A stretch of DNA of 20,888 bases from Galbitalea sp036491035 (GCA_036491035.1 DASXCU010000052.1:1-20888); one strand, 5' to 3'. Counted from the first letter of the stretch, positions 6,749-15,149 are shown. Notes: generated from the letters alone by a model not told the origin. A program made the numbers and translations.

Positions 6749-7426
6749 GTGAGCCTCGCTGCCCAGCTCGGTGTGCCGCTCGGCCCCGAGCTGCTCGAGT
6801 TGGCCCTGACGCACCGGTCGTTCGCCTACGAGAACGGCGGGCTCCCGCACAACGAGCGCCTCGAGTTCCTCGGCGACTCGATTCTCGGGCAGGCCGTCAC
6901 CGTCATGCTCTACACCGAGAATCCGACGCTGGATGAGGGCGAGCTGGCGAAGCGTCGAGCTAGCCTGGTGTCCAGTGTGGCGCTCGCCGAGGTTGCCAGG
7001 GCTATTGGCCTCGGCCAACACATCCGTCTCGGACGCGGCGAGGAGATGACGGGCGGGCACGACAAGTCCTCCATTCTCGCCGACACCGTCGAGGCGGTCA
7101 TTGGCGCTGTCTACCTCGACTGCGGCGGCGAGGTCGCGACGGCGCTTGTTCTTCGGCTGATTCGTCCGCTTCTCGAAGACCCCGAGCGATTCGGCGCAGC
7201 AATGGACCCGAAGACGAGTCTCCAGGAGCTGAGCACCCGACTCGGACGTGGACTGCCCGCCTATTCGGTGCGGGACAGCGGACCCGACCACTCCAAGCGC
7301 TTCCACGCGACCGTCTCCCTCGGCGGCGACCAGGTCGCGACGGGTACAGGCACGAGCAAGAAGCAGGCCGAGATGTCCGCTGCGCTCGAGGCCTGGACGC
7401 AGCTCCAGCTTCCGCGCAAGAAGTAG
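6749..7426 (+). CDS. rnc: Ribonuclease III
   Basis: A 225-residue double-strand-specific endoribonuclease for rRNA and mRNA processing. The catalytic domain shows the signature NERLEFLGDSILG (Glu36, Glu39, Asp43) and ADTVEAVIGAVYLD (Asp112, Glu115), which bind the catalytic magnesium ions. The C-terminal dsRNA-binding domain runs from about 151 (DPKTSLQELSTRLG) to GTGTSKKQAEMSAALEAW. The GTG at 6749 is the first start codon in frame after the hairpin and puts LLELALTHRSFAYEN at the expected place. No clear ribosome site is seen. mutM begins 3 nt after its stop, so the two are one operon. The rpmF hairpin upstream may reduce read-through into it. Confidence 0.95.
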   Translation: MSLAAQLGVPLGPELLELALTHRSFAYENGGLPHNERLEFLGDSILGQAVTVMLYTENPTLDEGELAKRRASLVSSVALAEVARAIGLGQHIRLGRGEEMTGGHDKSSILADTVEAVIGAVYLDCGGEVATALVLRLIRPLLEDPERFGAAMDPKTSLQELSTRLGRGLPAYSVRDSGPDHSKRFHATVSLGGDQVATGTGTSKKQAEMSAALEAWTQLQLPRKK

Positions 7427-7429
7427 CCG

Positions 7430-8332
7430 ATGCCCGAACTCCCCGAGGTCGAGGTCGTTCGCGCCGGTCTCGAACCTGCTGTAACTGGCGCAACGGTCAC
7501 TGCCGTACGCGTCTACGACGAACGATCGCTGAAACGCCACGGCGGACCAGCCGAAGACTTCGTCCTGCGACTGGTCGGCAGCCGATTCGAGATGCCGCGG
7601 CGCCGGGGGAAGTTCCTGTGGGTGCCGCTTGAGGTGTCGGGGCGGTCAAACCCCGGGACCGCACTGGTCGTACACCTGGGAATGAGCGGCCAGGTGCTCC
7701 TCCGCGAGCCGGATGCCCCGCTCGACCGACTCACCCGCATCAGCCTGGATGTCCGGCATCCGGATGTCGGCCGGCTGCGCGTCGATTTCGTGGACCAGCG
7801 CATCTTCGGTTCGATGGCGATCGACGAGCTCGTCGAGTCCGGCGATGTCGCCGGGGACCTGGTCCCCAGCCAGGTGCGGCACATTGCGCGGGACCCGATG
7901 GATCCCGCCTTCGATGACGCGCTGTTCTTCCGGCGTCTCGCGAAGCGGAACACGGGCATCAAGCGCGCGCTTCTCGACCAGACGCTCATCAGCGGGGTCG
8001 GCAACATTTATGCAGACGAAGCTCTCTGGTCAGCAAGAATCCACTACGACCAGCCGACCGGCGCCCTCTCGCGGCCGCGAGCGAAGACCCTCCTCGCCGA
8101 GGTGCGCCTCGTTCTCGGCAGGGCGCTCGCCGAGGGCGGGACCAGTTTCGACGCCCAGTACCTGAACGTGAATGGCGAGTCCGGCTACTTCTCCCACTCG
8201 CTGAACGCGTACGGCCAGCAGGGGCTGCCGTGTCCGCGCTGTGGACGCCCGATCGTTCGCGAGCAGTTCATGAACCGCGGATCGCACTTCTGCGCCTTTT
8301 GCCAGCGCGTCCGACTGGGACGTGCCGCCTAG
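7430..8332 (+). CDS. mutM: Formamidopyrimidine-DNA glycosylase (Fpg/MutM)
   Basis: A 300-residue base-excision repair enzyme that removes 8-oxoguanine and formamidopyrimidines and nicks the abasic site. The N-terminus MPELPEVEVVRAGL carries the catalytic Pro2 and Glu3, with Lys61 in RRRGKFLWVPL. The helix-two-turn-helix region includes LLDQTLISGVGNIYADEALW. The zinc finger is complete: Cys268, Cys271, Cys288 and Cys291 in CPRCGRP...GSHFCAFCQR. Length is slightly above the usual 270-290. It starts 3 nt after rnc, a standard actinobacterial pairing. Its TAG lies within CTAG 8329-8332, shared with the opposing acetyltransferase stop. Confidence 0.96.
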   Translation: MPELPEVEVVRAGLEPAVTGATVTAVRVYDERSLKRHGGPAEDFVLRLVGSRFEMPRRRGKFLWVPLEVSGRSNPGTALVVHLGMSGQVLLREPDAPLDRLTRISLDVRHPDVGRLRVDFVDQRIFGSMAIDELVESGDVAGDLVPSQVRHIARDPMDPAFDDALFFRRLAKRNTGIKRALLDQTLISGVGNIYADEALWSARIHYDQPTGALSRPRAKTLLAEVRLVLGRALAEGGTSFDAQYLNVNGESGYFSHSLNAYGQQGLPCPRCGRPIVREQFMNRGSHFCAFCQRVRLGRAA

Positions 8333-9399
8333 AGCACCTTTCGCCACGCACTCTCATACGCGAAGGCGACAAACCCGACCGCCTCGTTGACGGCGAGCAT
8401 GTTGTGGTTCTCTTCGGCGTTCTCGGTCGTGATCGCGGGATGCCCGGGGTGCGTCTCTGCGAGTGCCTGGATGTTGTCGATCTTGACGAGCATGCCGAGA
8501 CGTCGGCCGCGATGCTCGCTGAGGACGAGCGTGTCGCGCTGCATGACCGGGCGATCGAGTTCCGCCGGGCGCCACAGCTCGTTGAATGCCACGAGTCGAC
8601 CGCTCGGGACGAACTCGACCGCCGAGATGAGCAGTGATCGCGGGCTCTGTGCCTCCAGCTCATCCTGGTCTCGAACCCGCTCGACCGTCCAGGTCTCCTC
8701 GCGTACCTCGAGCGCTCCTGCGGGAGCATCCGTCGCCATCCGGTTGCGCAGGGTTGCGAGGTCTTCCTCACGTTTCTCGGGAGTGCTGCCCTCCCACCGC
8801 ACAACGCGGTAGTCGGGTCCGACTGCTTTCTCCGCTTTCGCGCGATGCGCGGCGAGTATTGACGGCGAAACGGGAAGCGGCAGCGAACTCATTCGCTGCA
8901 CCTGCTCGAGTGCGAATCCGAGTCCGAGCGCGAACCGCACACCGTCGTCGCGGGCAGGGACAGAGCCGTAGCCGGTCGGCGACTTGATTCGCCTGCCGGG
9001 AACCTGACGACTCAGGAAACCACTCTGGTAGGTGAGCCGACCGTCGTCGCGCGCAATTCCATCCATCGCGTCGAAGATCGCGTGTCCGACTCCCCGGCGC
9101 CGGAACTCCGGGAGAACTTCGACCGTCATCCAGCCGAGTGGGTCGCGCGGCTCGGGAGCGTGCTCGTAGATTCCGCGACCAACGATTCGGCCGTCGATCC
9201 GGGCGAGGAACAGACGGCGCGGTTCGTGAGGATCCTGCCAGCGCGGAAGGAGCTCCTCGGCCGGGAAGGCCAGCTGGGCTCCGCCGACGGCGATCGCCTC
9301 GATCGCGTTGCGCATGTCGCACATCAGGACGAAGTCGTCCCATCCCTCCGCCCCGACAGCGCGAGGGATCTCGAACTCCTCTACCTCGATCCCGGCCAC
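8329..9399 (-). CDS. Tandem-GNAT acetyltransferase (paralogue 1)
   Basis: A 356-residue protein with two GNAT folds. The N-terminal repeat has an acetyl-CoA loop FRRRGVGHAIFDAM near residues 99-112. The C-terminal repeat has EHRGRRLGMLVK near 293-304, followed by NAEENHNMLAVNEAVGFV, a common GNAT ending. The GTG start is chosen because the first residues (EFEIPRAVGAEGWDDFV) align with the paralogue at 11566-12645. Shared blocks across both proteins include SPTGxGSVP, PRSL, QxDTLV and HPGHPAI. Substrate is unknown. Double-GNAT actinobacterial proteins include MshD and Eis-like enzymes, but no specific match is claimed. It lies 46 bp downstream of the histidine kinase gene on the same strand, and its stop overlaps mutM's. 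Confidence 0.82.
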   Translation of the reverse strand: MAGIEVEEFEIPRAVGAEGWDDFVLMCDMRNAIEAIAVGGAQLAFPAEELLPRWQDPHEPRRLFLARIDGRIVGRGIYEHAPEPRDPLGWMTVEVLPEFRRRGVGHAIFDAMDGIARDDGRLTYQSGFLSRQVPGRRIKSPTGYGSVPARDDGVRFALGLGFALEQVQRMSSLPLPVSPSILAAHRAKAEKAVGPDYRVVRWEGSTPEKREEDLATLRNRMATDAPAGALEVREETWTVERVRDQDELEAQSPRSLLISAVEFVPSGRLVAFNELWRPAELDRPVMQRDTLVLSEHRGRRLGMLVKIDNIQALAETHPGHPAITTENAEENHNMLAVNEAVGFVAFAYESAWRKVL

Positions 9400-9445
9400 A
9401 CTTCAACGAACCAGAGAACGCGATTCGCTGTCAAGCACTCAGCCG

Positions 9446-10792
9446 TTATGGCTTCAGGGGGAGTGTGACCGTGAAGACGGCTCCGCCCGCGACCGCCGTG
9501 CCCGCGCGAATGCTGCCACCGAGCCGGGAGACCAGCCGTGCGGCGATCGACAGCCCGAGCCCGGTGCCGACGGGACGCGAGTCGCGGTAGCGCTCGCGCA
9601 GAACGCCGCGCTCGAACGCGTCGGCGGCGTCGGCAGCAGTCAGGCCCGGTCCGCCATCCCGAACCTCGATGCTGGCGCCGGACTCGTTCGCCCAGCCAGC
9701 AATTCGGATGACGGACCCGGCCGGACTGACCCGCAGTGCGTTCTCCACGAGTCCGTCGACGATCTGGCGGACTCGTCGAGGATCGCTCCGGATGGTTCCC
9801 TCCTGCGTCTCGACGACCAGCTGCACGCCGAGGCCGGTCGCTCGACCGAGCCACGCGTCTCGGCTCGCTCGTAGCAGGTCGCCGAGGCCCAGCTCGACCG
9901 GCGTGATCGTGAAGTCGTCCGCCTCGAGTCGCGCCAGCTCGAGCAGGTCGGCGACGAAGTGGTCGAGCCGTGTCGTCTCGGCGATCAGGACTTCGCCAAC
10001 CCCGGGCAGGTCGGCGGGACCGATCATGCCGTCGGAGATCGCCTCCGCGTACCCACGGAGCGCAGTAAGCGGCGTTCGGAGCTCGTGCGAGATCGACAGC
10101 AGGAATTCCCGCTGCCGCGCTTCGCTGGACGCCAGGGCACCGTCGAGCGCCCCGAGCGCATCCGCGACGGCGACGACCTCGGCCGGACCGGTTGTCTCGA
10201 CCGTCACGCCGCGTTCGCCCCTGGCCATCCGCGCCGCGGTGCGCGCCACGCCGACGAGCGGGCGTGACAGCCAGCGCGAGAGGAGCGCGCCGGCGACAAT
10301 GGCGACGGCGAGACCGATGAGCAGGGCGAGCACGATTCGGAACAGGGACCCCTGCGACTGGGCGTCGACGCTGCCGCGGGGGAGCGCGAGAACGAGCGAG
10401 CCACCGCCGCGCTTCGGCCGCATCTCGACGAGCGTCAGGCCCGCGGGGCCGCGGAGGGTGGTGGATGCCTTGATCCCGCGCTCGCCCTGGCGCACGAGCC
10501 GAGGCGTCAGCAGCTCGGCCGCGGCGCCGGTGACCTGGCCGTCCCTCGAGACCGTGCCGGCCTCCGTGTCGCCCAGGGCGAGGCGAACCCGCTCGTTGAG
10601 GTCGGTGACCGACGTGGATGCGGGCAGCTTCGCGAGGAGCGCGGTCTGGGCGGCAAGCTGCGCCCGGGCCTGGTCGATCGACGACTGGCGAACGAGTTGC
10701 AGCGAGACGCCGCCGGTGACCAGTACCGCGAGCGTCGCAACCGTGATCGTGACGAGGGTGATGCGTCCGCGAAGGCTGAGCGAGCGACGCAT
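9446..10792 (-). CDS. Membrane sensor histidine kinase (HisKA/HATPase_c, with HAMP-like linker)
   Basis: A 448-residue two-component sensor. TM1 is about residues 11-33 and TM2 about 151-173, enclosing a roughly 115-residue extracytoplasmic sensor segment. A HAMP-like linker follows (SRPLVGVARTAARMARGERG). The phospho-acceptor is His236 in LLSISHELRTPLTALRGYAE. ATPase boxes are Asn351 in DGLVENALRVSP, DGGPG at 379-383 and GTGLGLSIAARL at 409-420. Its ATG overlaps the response regulator stop by 1 nt (TGATG), so the pair is coupled and cognate. The signal sensed cannot be inferred. A paralogous GNAT gene follows 46 bp downstream. Confidence 0.93.
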   Translation of the reverse strand: MRRSLSLRGRITLVTITVATLAVLVTGGVSLQLVRQSSIDQARAQLAAQTALLAKLPASTSVTDLNERVRLALGDTEAGTVSRDGQVTGAAAELLTPRLVRQGERGIKASTTLRGPAGLTLVEMRPKRGGGSLVLALPRGSVDAQSQGSLFRIVLALLIGLAVAIVAGALLSRWLSRPLVGVARTAARMARGERGVTVETTGPAEVVAVADALGALDGALASSEARQREFLLSISHELRTPLTALRGYAEAISDGMIGPADLPGVGEVLIAETTRLDHFVADLLELARLEADDFTITPVELGLGDLLRASRDAWLGRATGLGVQLVVETQEGTIRSDPRRVRQIVDGLVENALRVSPAGSVIRIAGWANESGASIEVRDGGPGLTAADAADAFERGVLRERYRDSRPVGTGLGLSIAARLVSRLGGSIRAGTAVAGGAVFTVTLPLKP

Positions 10793-11475
10793 CAGTCGTC
10801 GCCGACGGCCGCGTAGCCGACGCCGCGCGACGTGCGGATCGGGCTCGCCTCGCCCAGCTTCGAGCGAACCTGGGCGATGTGGACATCCACGGTCCGTCCG
10901 CTCGCGTAGTCGGCCTGGCCCCAGACGCTCGACAGGAGTTCCTCGCGGGTGAAGACGCGGCCCGGGGAGCTGGCGAGTTTCGCCAGCAGGTCGAACTCGG
11001 TGCTCGTGAGAGTGACGACCGACTCGGCCGCCGTCACGCGGCGACGCTCCAGGTCGATCGAGACCGCACCCACGGTGAGAACCGTCGAGCTGTCCGGACC
11101 GCTCTGTCGGCGCAGCAGCGACTTCAGTCTCGCGACGAGTTCCCGCGGAGAGAACGGCTTGGTGAGGTAATCGTCCGCGCCGAGTTCGATGCCGAGAATG
11201 CGATCCACCTCGTCGTCCCTGGCGGTCACGAAGATGATGGGCGTCCAGTCGCCGGACTCGCGAAGCCGGCGGCAGATCTCGATTCCGTCGAGGCCGGGCA
11301 GTCCGACATCGAGGATGATCGCAACAGGACGAAGTCGGCGGATGGCGGCGAGCCCAGCGATCCCGTCGCGCTCCAGGTGCACGCCGAAACCCGCCTCCGT
11401 GAGGTAGAGGCGCTGCAGGTCGGCGATGGCGCGCTCGTCCTCGACAATCACCACCAGGCCTCGGGCGTCGGTCAT
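10792..11475 (-). CDS. OmpR/PhoB-family response regulator
   Basis: A 227-residue DNA-binding response regulator. The receiver domain shows the acidic pair Glu11/Asp12 (VIVEDERAIADL), the phospho-acceptor Asp56 in AIILDVGLPGLDG and Lys106 in LTKPFSP. The C-terminal winged helix spans about residues 130-225 (LTSTEFDLLAKLASSPGRVFTREELLSSVWG, then DVHIAQVRSKLG and IRTSRGVGYA). The ATG at 11475 is chosen because family proteins start a few residues before the first strand. In-frame ATGs at 11493 and 11544 would add 6 or 23 unrelated residues. The downstream kinase starts within its stop. Candidate operators lie upstream at 11515-11556. Confidence 0.93.
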   Translation of the reverse strand: MTDARGLVVIVEDERAIADLQRLYLTEAGFGVHLERDGIAGLAAIRRLRPVAIILDVGLPGLDGIEICRRLRESGDWTPIIFVTARDDEVDRILGIELGADDYLTKPFSPRELVARLKSLLRRQSGPDSSTVLTVGAVSIDLERRRVTAAESVVTLTSTEFDLLAKLASSPGRVFTREELLSSVWGQADYASGRTVDVHIAQVRSKLGEASPIRTSRGVGYAAVGDD

Positions 11476-11514
11476 GGCACCATTCAAGCCCATTGGATGC
11501 CCGGAATCGGGTTG

Positions 11515-11556
11515 GTTCGAGTCGCTCTTACGTGTCTCGAACATTGGCGCCCAATG
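11515..11556. promoter_or_regulatory. Inverted repeat plus palindrome upstream of the OmpR-type regulator gene
   Basis: GTTCGAG (11515-11521) and CTCGAAC (11536-11542) form a perfect 7-bp inverted repeat with 14 nt between. Next to it CATTGG-CGC-CCAATG (11542-11556) is a 15-bp palindrome, and CATTGG recurs at 11491-11496. They lie between the upstream GNAT stop and the regulator start. They could be a self-binding operator or, for the palindrome, a weak terminator of the GNAT transcript. Confidence 0.4.
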
Positions 11557-11565
11557 CGGAGGATT

Positions 11566-12645
11566 TCACGCGGGCAGGTCGCGACGCCAGGCACCCTCGT
11601 AGCCGAACGGCACGAACCCTACGGACTCGTTGACCTCGAGCATGTGACGGTTCTCCTCGGCGTTAAACGTGAGAATCGCCGGATGTCCGGGGTGCAGGCG
11701 CTGCGCCTCCGCGAGATTGGCGAGTTTGAGTAGCATCCCGAGGCGATGACCGCGGTGTTCACGGCGAACGAGCGTGTCCTCCTGTGAAATCGTGCGGTCG
11801 GCCTCGAGCGGTACCGACACGGTCGTGAACCCGGCAAGGGTTCCCGTCGGAACGTGCTCCACGGCGGCCGTAGCGAGCGAGCGCGGACTGGCAGCGAGTC
11901 GTTCCTCGTTCGCGAGGAGGCGTTCGACGCTCCAGAGGTCCTCGGGTTCGTCGAGGCCGGCATCCGGTTCTTCGGTGCTCATGAGCTGGCGCAGGAACGC
12001 CATCTGTTCCCGCCAGTGCTCGGGAGTGCGGTCGGTCCAGGTATGCACCGCGTATTCGGATCCGGTCGATTCGAGGGCGGCGGCAAGACGAGCCGAGACA
12101 TCCACCGGCAGCGCGAGCCGACTGCCGCGAACGACCTGCTCGAGCCGGTAGCCCTTGCCCAACAGGAATCGCACCTCCGGGTTGGATCTCGGAACGGAGC
12201 CATGACCGGTAGGAGAAACGAGGCGCTCGCCGTCACCGTACGGCGACACCGCATACACGATCGCCTTTCGAATGCCGTCGGTGCGGGCGATCCCGTTCAG
12301 CTTGTCGCTGAGCGCCGAACCGACTCCGCGGTCTCGTGCACCACGAAGCACGTCGACCATGAGCCATGCCGTCTGCGGATCGTCGCCCGGTTCGATTTCG
12401 TAGCGTGCCATTCCGACCATCCGGTCGCCGTCCCAGGCGGCGAATAGCCGCGTCGGCTGGTTCTCCGTATCGAGCAGCTCCGGGAGCGCCTCGGCAGGGG
12501 TGTACGCGAGCTCATCGGTGCCGTAGCTGAGTGCCTCGTTGCCAAAATGGATGCCCATGGCGATGACGAAGTCGTCCCAGCCGGGCGCACCTGCGGACTC
12601 GGGGATGGCGAGCTCGTGGATTCGCACAGCTGCCGCCCCGGTCAT
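11566..12645 (-). CDS. Tandem-GNAT acetyltransferase (paralogue 2), translationally coupled to a two-component system
   Basis: A 359-residue double-GNAT protein, clearly related along its full length to the gene at 8329-9399. Acetyl-CoA loops are RDRGVGSALSDKL in the N-terminal half and EHRGHRLGMLLK in the C-terminal half. The ending NAEENRHMLEVNESVGFVPFGYEGAWR nearly repeats that of the paralogue. The ATG at 12645 is preferred because it overlaps the preceding response-regulator stop as ATGA, while the TTG at 12657 only adds four residues. The coupling makes it the fifth gene of the ABC-kinase-regulator operon. That suggests it modifies the compound exported or sensed, or a cell component involved in tolerance. 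This is inference and no substrate is visible. Confidence 0.84.
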   Translation of the reverse strand: MTGAAAVRIHELAIPESAGAPGWDDFVIAMGIHFGNEALSYGTDELAYTPAEALPELLDTENQPTRLFAAWDGDRMVGMARYEIEPGDDPQTAWLMVDVLRGARDRGVGSALSDKLNGIARTDGIRKAIVYAVSPYGDGERLVSPTGHGSVPRSNPEVRFLLGKGYRLEQVVRGSRLALPVDVSARLAAALESTGSEYAVHTWTDRTPEHWREQMAFLRQLMSTEEPDAGLDEPEDLWSVERLLANEERLAASPRSLATAAVEHVPTGTLAGFTTVSVPLEADRTISQEDTLVRREHRGHRLGMLLKLANLAEAQRLHPGHPAILTFNAEENRHMLEVNESVGFVPFGYEGAWRRDLPA

Positions 12646-13253
12646 GCCAACAGCCAACCATTTTCCGCCGCGATGCGCGCGGCTTCTGACGCGTTACGGG
12701 CGTCCGTCTTACCGATTGCCGCCGAGAGGTGATTGCGCACGGTGCCCTCGGAGAGGTGCAGCTGTGCGGCGACTTCGGCCGAGCTGTTGCCCTGCCGGAC
12801 TGCGACCAGGACATCCGTCTCACGGGCGCTGAGTGGCGACGGCCCGGCTGCAAGGGACTCCGCGGCGAGAGCCGGGTCCACAACACGCTGGCCCGCAGCG
12901 ACCCGGCGCACCGCATCCGCGAGCTGACCGGATGGGGTGTCCTTCACGACGAATCCGGACGCCCCGGCCTCGAGTGCGAGTCGCACGTATCCGGGGCGAC
13001 CGAACGTGGTTACGACCAGTGCGCGACAGCTCGGGAATCCGGCGCGAAGCGCTCGTGCCGCACCGATTCCGTCGAGCCCGGGCATCTCGACGTCGAGCAG
13101 TGCGACGTCCGCTTGTGCCGCCCGTGCGGCCTCGACGACTTCGTCGCCGCGGCCGACCTGCGCGACGACCTCGAGGTCGTCTTCGAGATCGAGAAGGGAT
13201 GCGATCGCTCCGCGAACGAGGGCCTGGTCGTCGGCAAGGAGCAGCCGGATCAT
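12642..13253 (-). CDS. NarL/LuxR-family response regulator (DesR-like)
   Basis: A 203-residue regulator. The receiver domain has Asp8/Asp9 (LLLADDQALVRGAI), the phospho-acceptor Asp54 in ALLDVEMPGLDG and Lys104 in GFVVKDTPSG. The LuxR-type helix-turn-helix occupies about residues 137-200 (PLSARETDVLVAVRQGNSSAEVAAQLHLSEGTVRNHLSAAIGK). Its ATG overlaps the kinase stop and its TGA overlaps the GNAT ATG, both as ATGA, so it is locked between them. The DesR/LiaR-like type commonly controls the adjacent ABC transporter, which fits this arrangement. Confidence 0.94.
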   Translation of the reverse strand: MIRLLLADDQALVRGAIASLLDLEDDLEVVAQVGRGDEVVEAARAAQADVALLDVEMPGLDGIGAARALRAGFPSCRALVVTTFGRPGYVRLALEAGASGFVVKDTPSGQLADAVRRVAAGQRVVDPALAAESLAAGPSPLSARETDVLVAVRQGNSSAEVAAQLHLSEGTVRNHLSAAIGKTDARNASEAARIAAENGWLLA

Positions 13254-14386
13254 CGAGCTGCCTTTCCGACGGTCAGCGAGAATCCACCGGAACCGCGAGC
13301 GACCGAGAGCGTGGCGCCGGCCTCCGTTGCGCGCTCGGTGAGTCCCTTCAGACCGTTGCCGGACGGACCCCGCGGCACGGACTGCGTGCCGTCGTCACGC
13401 ACGCGCAGCTGGCGCGACTCGAATTCCACCCAGCAGCGCTTCGCGTTGGAGTGGCGGATGACGTTCGTCACGCCCTCGCGAAGCACCCAGCAGAAGAGGG
13501 GGCGGAGGTCTTCGTCGACCGCGTCGGCGTCGGCGGGAAACTGAGCCTCGATACCGGCGGCCTCGAGTGCTGTCTTCGCCGCGGAGAGCTCGGAGTCGAG
13601 GTTCATCTCCCGATAGCTCGTGACCGCGGCGCGAAGGTCGGCGAGCGCCGTGCGAGCGAGCTGCTCGATGTCCTTGATCTCCGCGGCGGCCTTTTTGGGG
13701 TCGCGCTCGACCAGCCGCCCGGCGAGCTCGGACTTCACTGCGACAACGGTCAGCGAGTGGCCGAGCACGTCGTGCAGGTCACGGGCGAGCCGCGCGCGTT
13801 CCTCCGCTGCGGCGAGCGTCGCGATCGTCGCCTGGGCATCCCGCAGCTTGCGGTTTGCGGCAATCTGGTTGGTGATTGCGATGAGCGAAATGAGGACGCT
13901 CACGGTCACGAACGGAGCGATTGCGGTGCCGTTTCCCAGGCTGTCCTTCTGAATAAGGGCCACCACCCCCTGCGCCGCGATGACGATCCCGCCGAGGGCG
14001 ATCGTGGCTCGCAATCCAAGCCAGCAGAACGGGACCATTGCGGCGACGAGCGTCCAGACCCAGACCGTAAATACGCCAACGAAAGGGATCAGCGCAAAGG
14101 TCGCCAGCCAGTAGATGACAATTGCGATCGTGCGAAAACGTGTGGACTCTGGCCAGATCAGGGGCGGAAGAACGACATAGCAGAGGTAGAAGAACACCAG
14201 AAGACCGGTGGCAGCGAGCTCCGTGCCGAGGCCGCCGCCGCTGGTCCACACGTAGACGAACTCCGCGATCTGGTAGACGAGTCCGAAGATGGTCCCGAAG
14301 TACCACCGGTACGCGCCCTGGTTCAGCAGCCGGGCTCGGATTCCCGATCCCGGCCGCTGACGTCCGATTGTCGACACGTTTGTCAC
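13250..14386 (-). CDS. DesK-like sensor histidine kinase (HisKA_3)
   Basis: A 378-residue kinase with about six N-terminal membrane helices (roughly residues 28-173 of the chosen start) and almost no extracytoplasmic domain, an intramembrane-sensing layout. The dimerisation/phospho-acceptor motif is ARLARDLHDVLGHSLTVVAVK with His205. The ATPase part shows REGVTNVIRHSNAKRC and RVRDDG, then SGNGLKGLTERA. GTG 14386 is chosen because GGAAG lies 4 nt upstream. It leaves 25 nt after the permease stop, whereas longer frames run into the permease gene. The stop overlaps the regulator start by ATGA. Such kinases often respond to membrane state or cell-envelope-active compounds handled by the partner ABC transporter. 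Confidence 0.92.
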   Translation of the reverse strand: MTNVSTIGRQRPGSGIRARLLNQGAYRWYFGTIFGLVYQIAEFVYVWTSGGGLGTELAATGLLVFFYLCYVVLPPLIWPESTRFRTIAIVIYWLATFALIPFVGVFTVWVWTLVAAMVPFCWLGLRATIALGGIVIAAQGVVALIQKDSLGNGTAIAPFVTVSVLISLIAITNQIAANRKLRDAQATIATLAAAEERARLARDLHDVLGHSLTVVAVKSELAGRLVERDPKKAAAEIKDIEQLARTALADLRAAVTSYREMNLDSELSAAKTALEAAGIEAQFPADADAVDEDLRPLFCWVLREGVTNVIRHSNAKRCWVEFESRQLRVRDDGTQSVPRGPSGNGLKGLTERATEAGATLSVARGSGGFSLTVGKAAR

Positions 14387-14411
14387 TTTACTTCCGCGGT
14401 CTCGCGTCGCA

Positions 14412-15149
14412 TCAGGCCCGAGCGGAATCCCGGCGGTAGCGCCAGGCGATGAGAGCGGCCAGGGCCGCGGTCCAGGCACCGAGGATCAGTGTCGGGATCC
14501 CGATGTTGCCGCTGAGGCTCGCCCCCATCTGACCCACGCGGTTCAGCCAGTAGGACGGGACGATCTGGGCGAAGTTAGTGACCCAGTGCGGCATGATGTC
14601 GAGCGGAATCCACAGTCCGCCGAGGATGGCGAGCCCGAGGAACGTGATCATGAAGAGCGGCTGCGCGAACGACGGCTTCGCGAACTGGGCGATGAAGATC
14701 GCGATCAGGGAGAACGGGATCGTGCCGAGCCACAGTCCGAGTCCGGCCATCACCCATGCGCCCACGGAGAGCTGGGCGTGCATCCCGAGGATCGAGACTC
14801 CGAAGATCACGAGGATCGCGAGCAGGCCGACGGCGAGCGTCGCCGACACCTTGCTGACGAGGTAGCCGGTTCCGGAGAGCGGCGTGATGCGCAGCTGACG
14901 GTTCCACCCCACCGAGCGTTCGTTGACGATGGTGAAGGCCTGCGCGAGCGCCGCCATCATCGCGGCGTAGCCACCCTCCTGCACCGTCGTGACGACAATC
15001 CACGGCAGGTGCACGACCTTGTCGAACCCGCTGCCGTACGTGCCGCCGAAGACGACGAGCAGCAGGATCGGGATCGCGAACGTGAAGACGAGCGAGCGCG
15101 CGTTGCGCAGTTGGCGGCCGAGTTCGAGGCCGAAATACCGGATGTTCAT
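14412..15149 (-). CDS. ABC-2 type transporter permease
   Basis: A 245-residue integral membrane subunit of an ABC-2 exporter with about six predicted helices: FTFAIPILLLVVFGG near residue 22, VGLLAILVIFGVSILG near 112, LGTIPFSLIAIFIAQF near 140, MITFLGLAILGGLWIPL near 167 and a C-terminal helix near 219-236. The intracellular segment NERSVGWNRQLRITPLSG, and the conserved WIPLDIMP before the last helix, match drug or lantibiotic exporter permeases (YvfS/DrrB-like). Its ATG overlaps the ATPase stop as ATGA. It should pair with that ATPase as a (permease)2-(ATPase)2 exporter. Cargo is unknown. Confidence 0.91.
   Translation of the reverse strand: MNIRYFGLELGRQLRNARSLVFTFAIPILLLVVFGGTYGSGFDKVVHLPWIVVTTVQEGGYAAMMAALAQAFTIVNERSVGWNRQLRITPLSGTGYLVSKVSATLAVGLLAILVIFGVSILGMHAQLSVGAWVMAGLGLWLGTIPFSLIAIFIAQFAKPSFAQPLFMITFLGLAILGGLWIPLDIMPHWVTNFAQIVPSYWLNRVGQMGASLSGNIGIPTLILGAWTAALAALIAWRYRRDSARA

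Noticed and set aside
9381..10886. 501-residue Arg/Ala-rich minus-strand open frame over the histidine kinase
   Set aside because: Composition is typical of an off-frame in GC-rich DNA; the kinase motifs H, N, DGGPG and GTGLGL are in the other frame.
12833..14452. 539-residue plus-strand open frame opposite the NarL regulator and DesK-like kinase
   Set aside because: It is an antisense shadow with no recognisable motifs; both minus-strand genes are complete and coupled.
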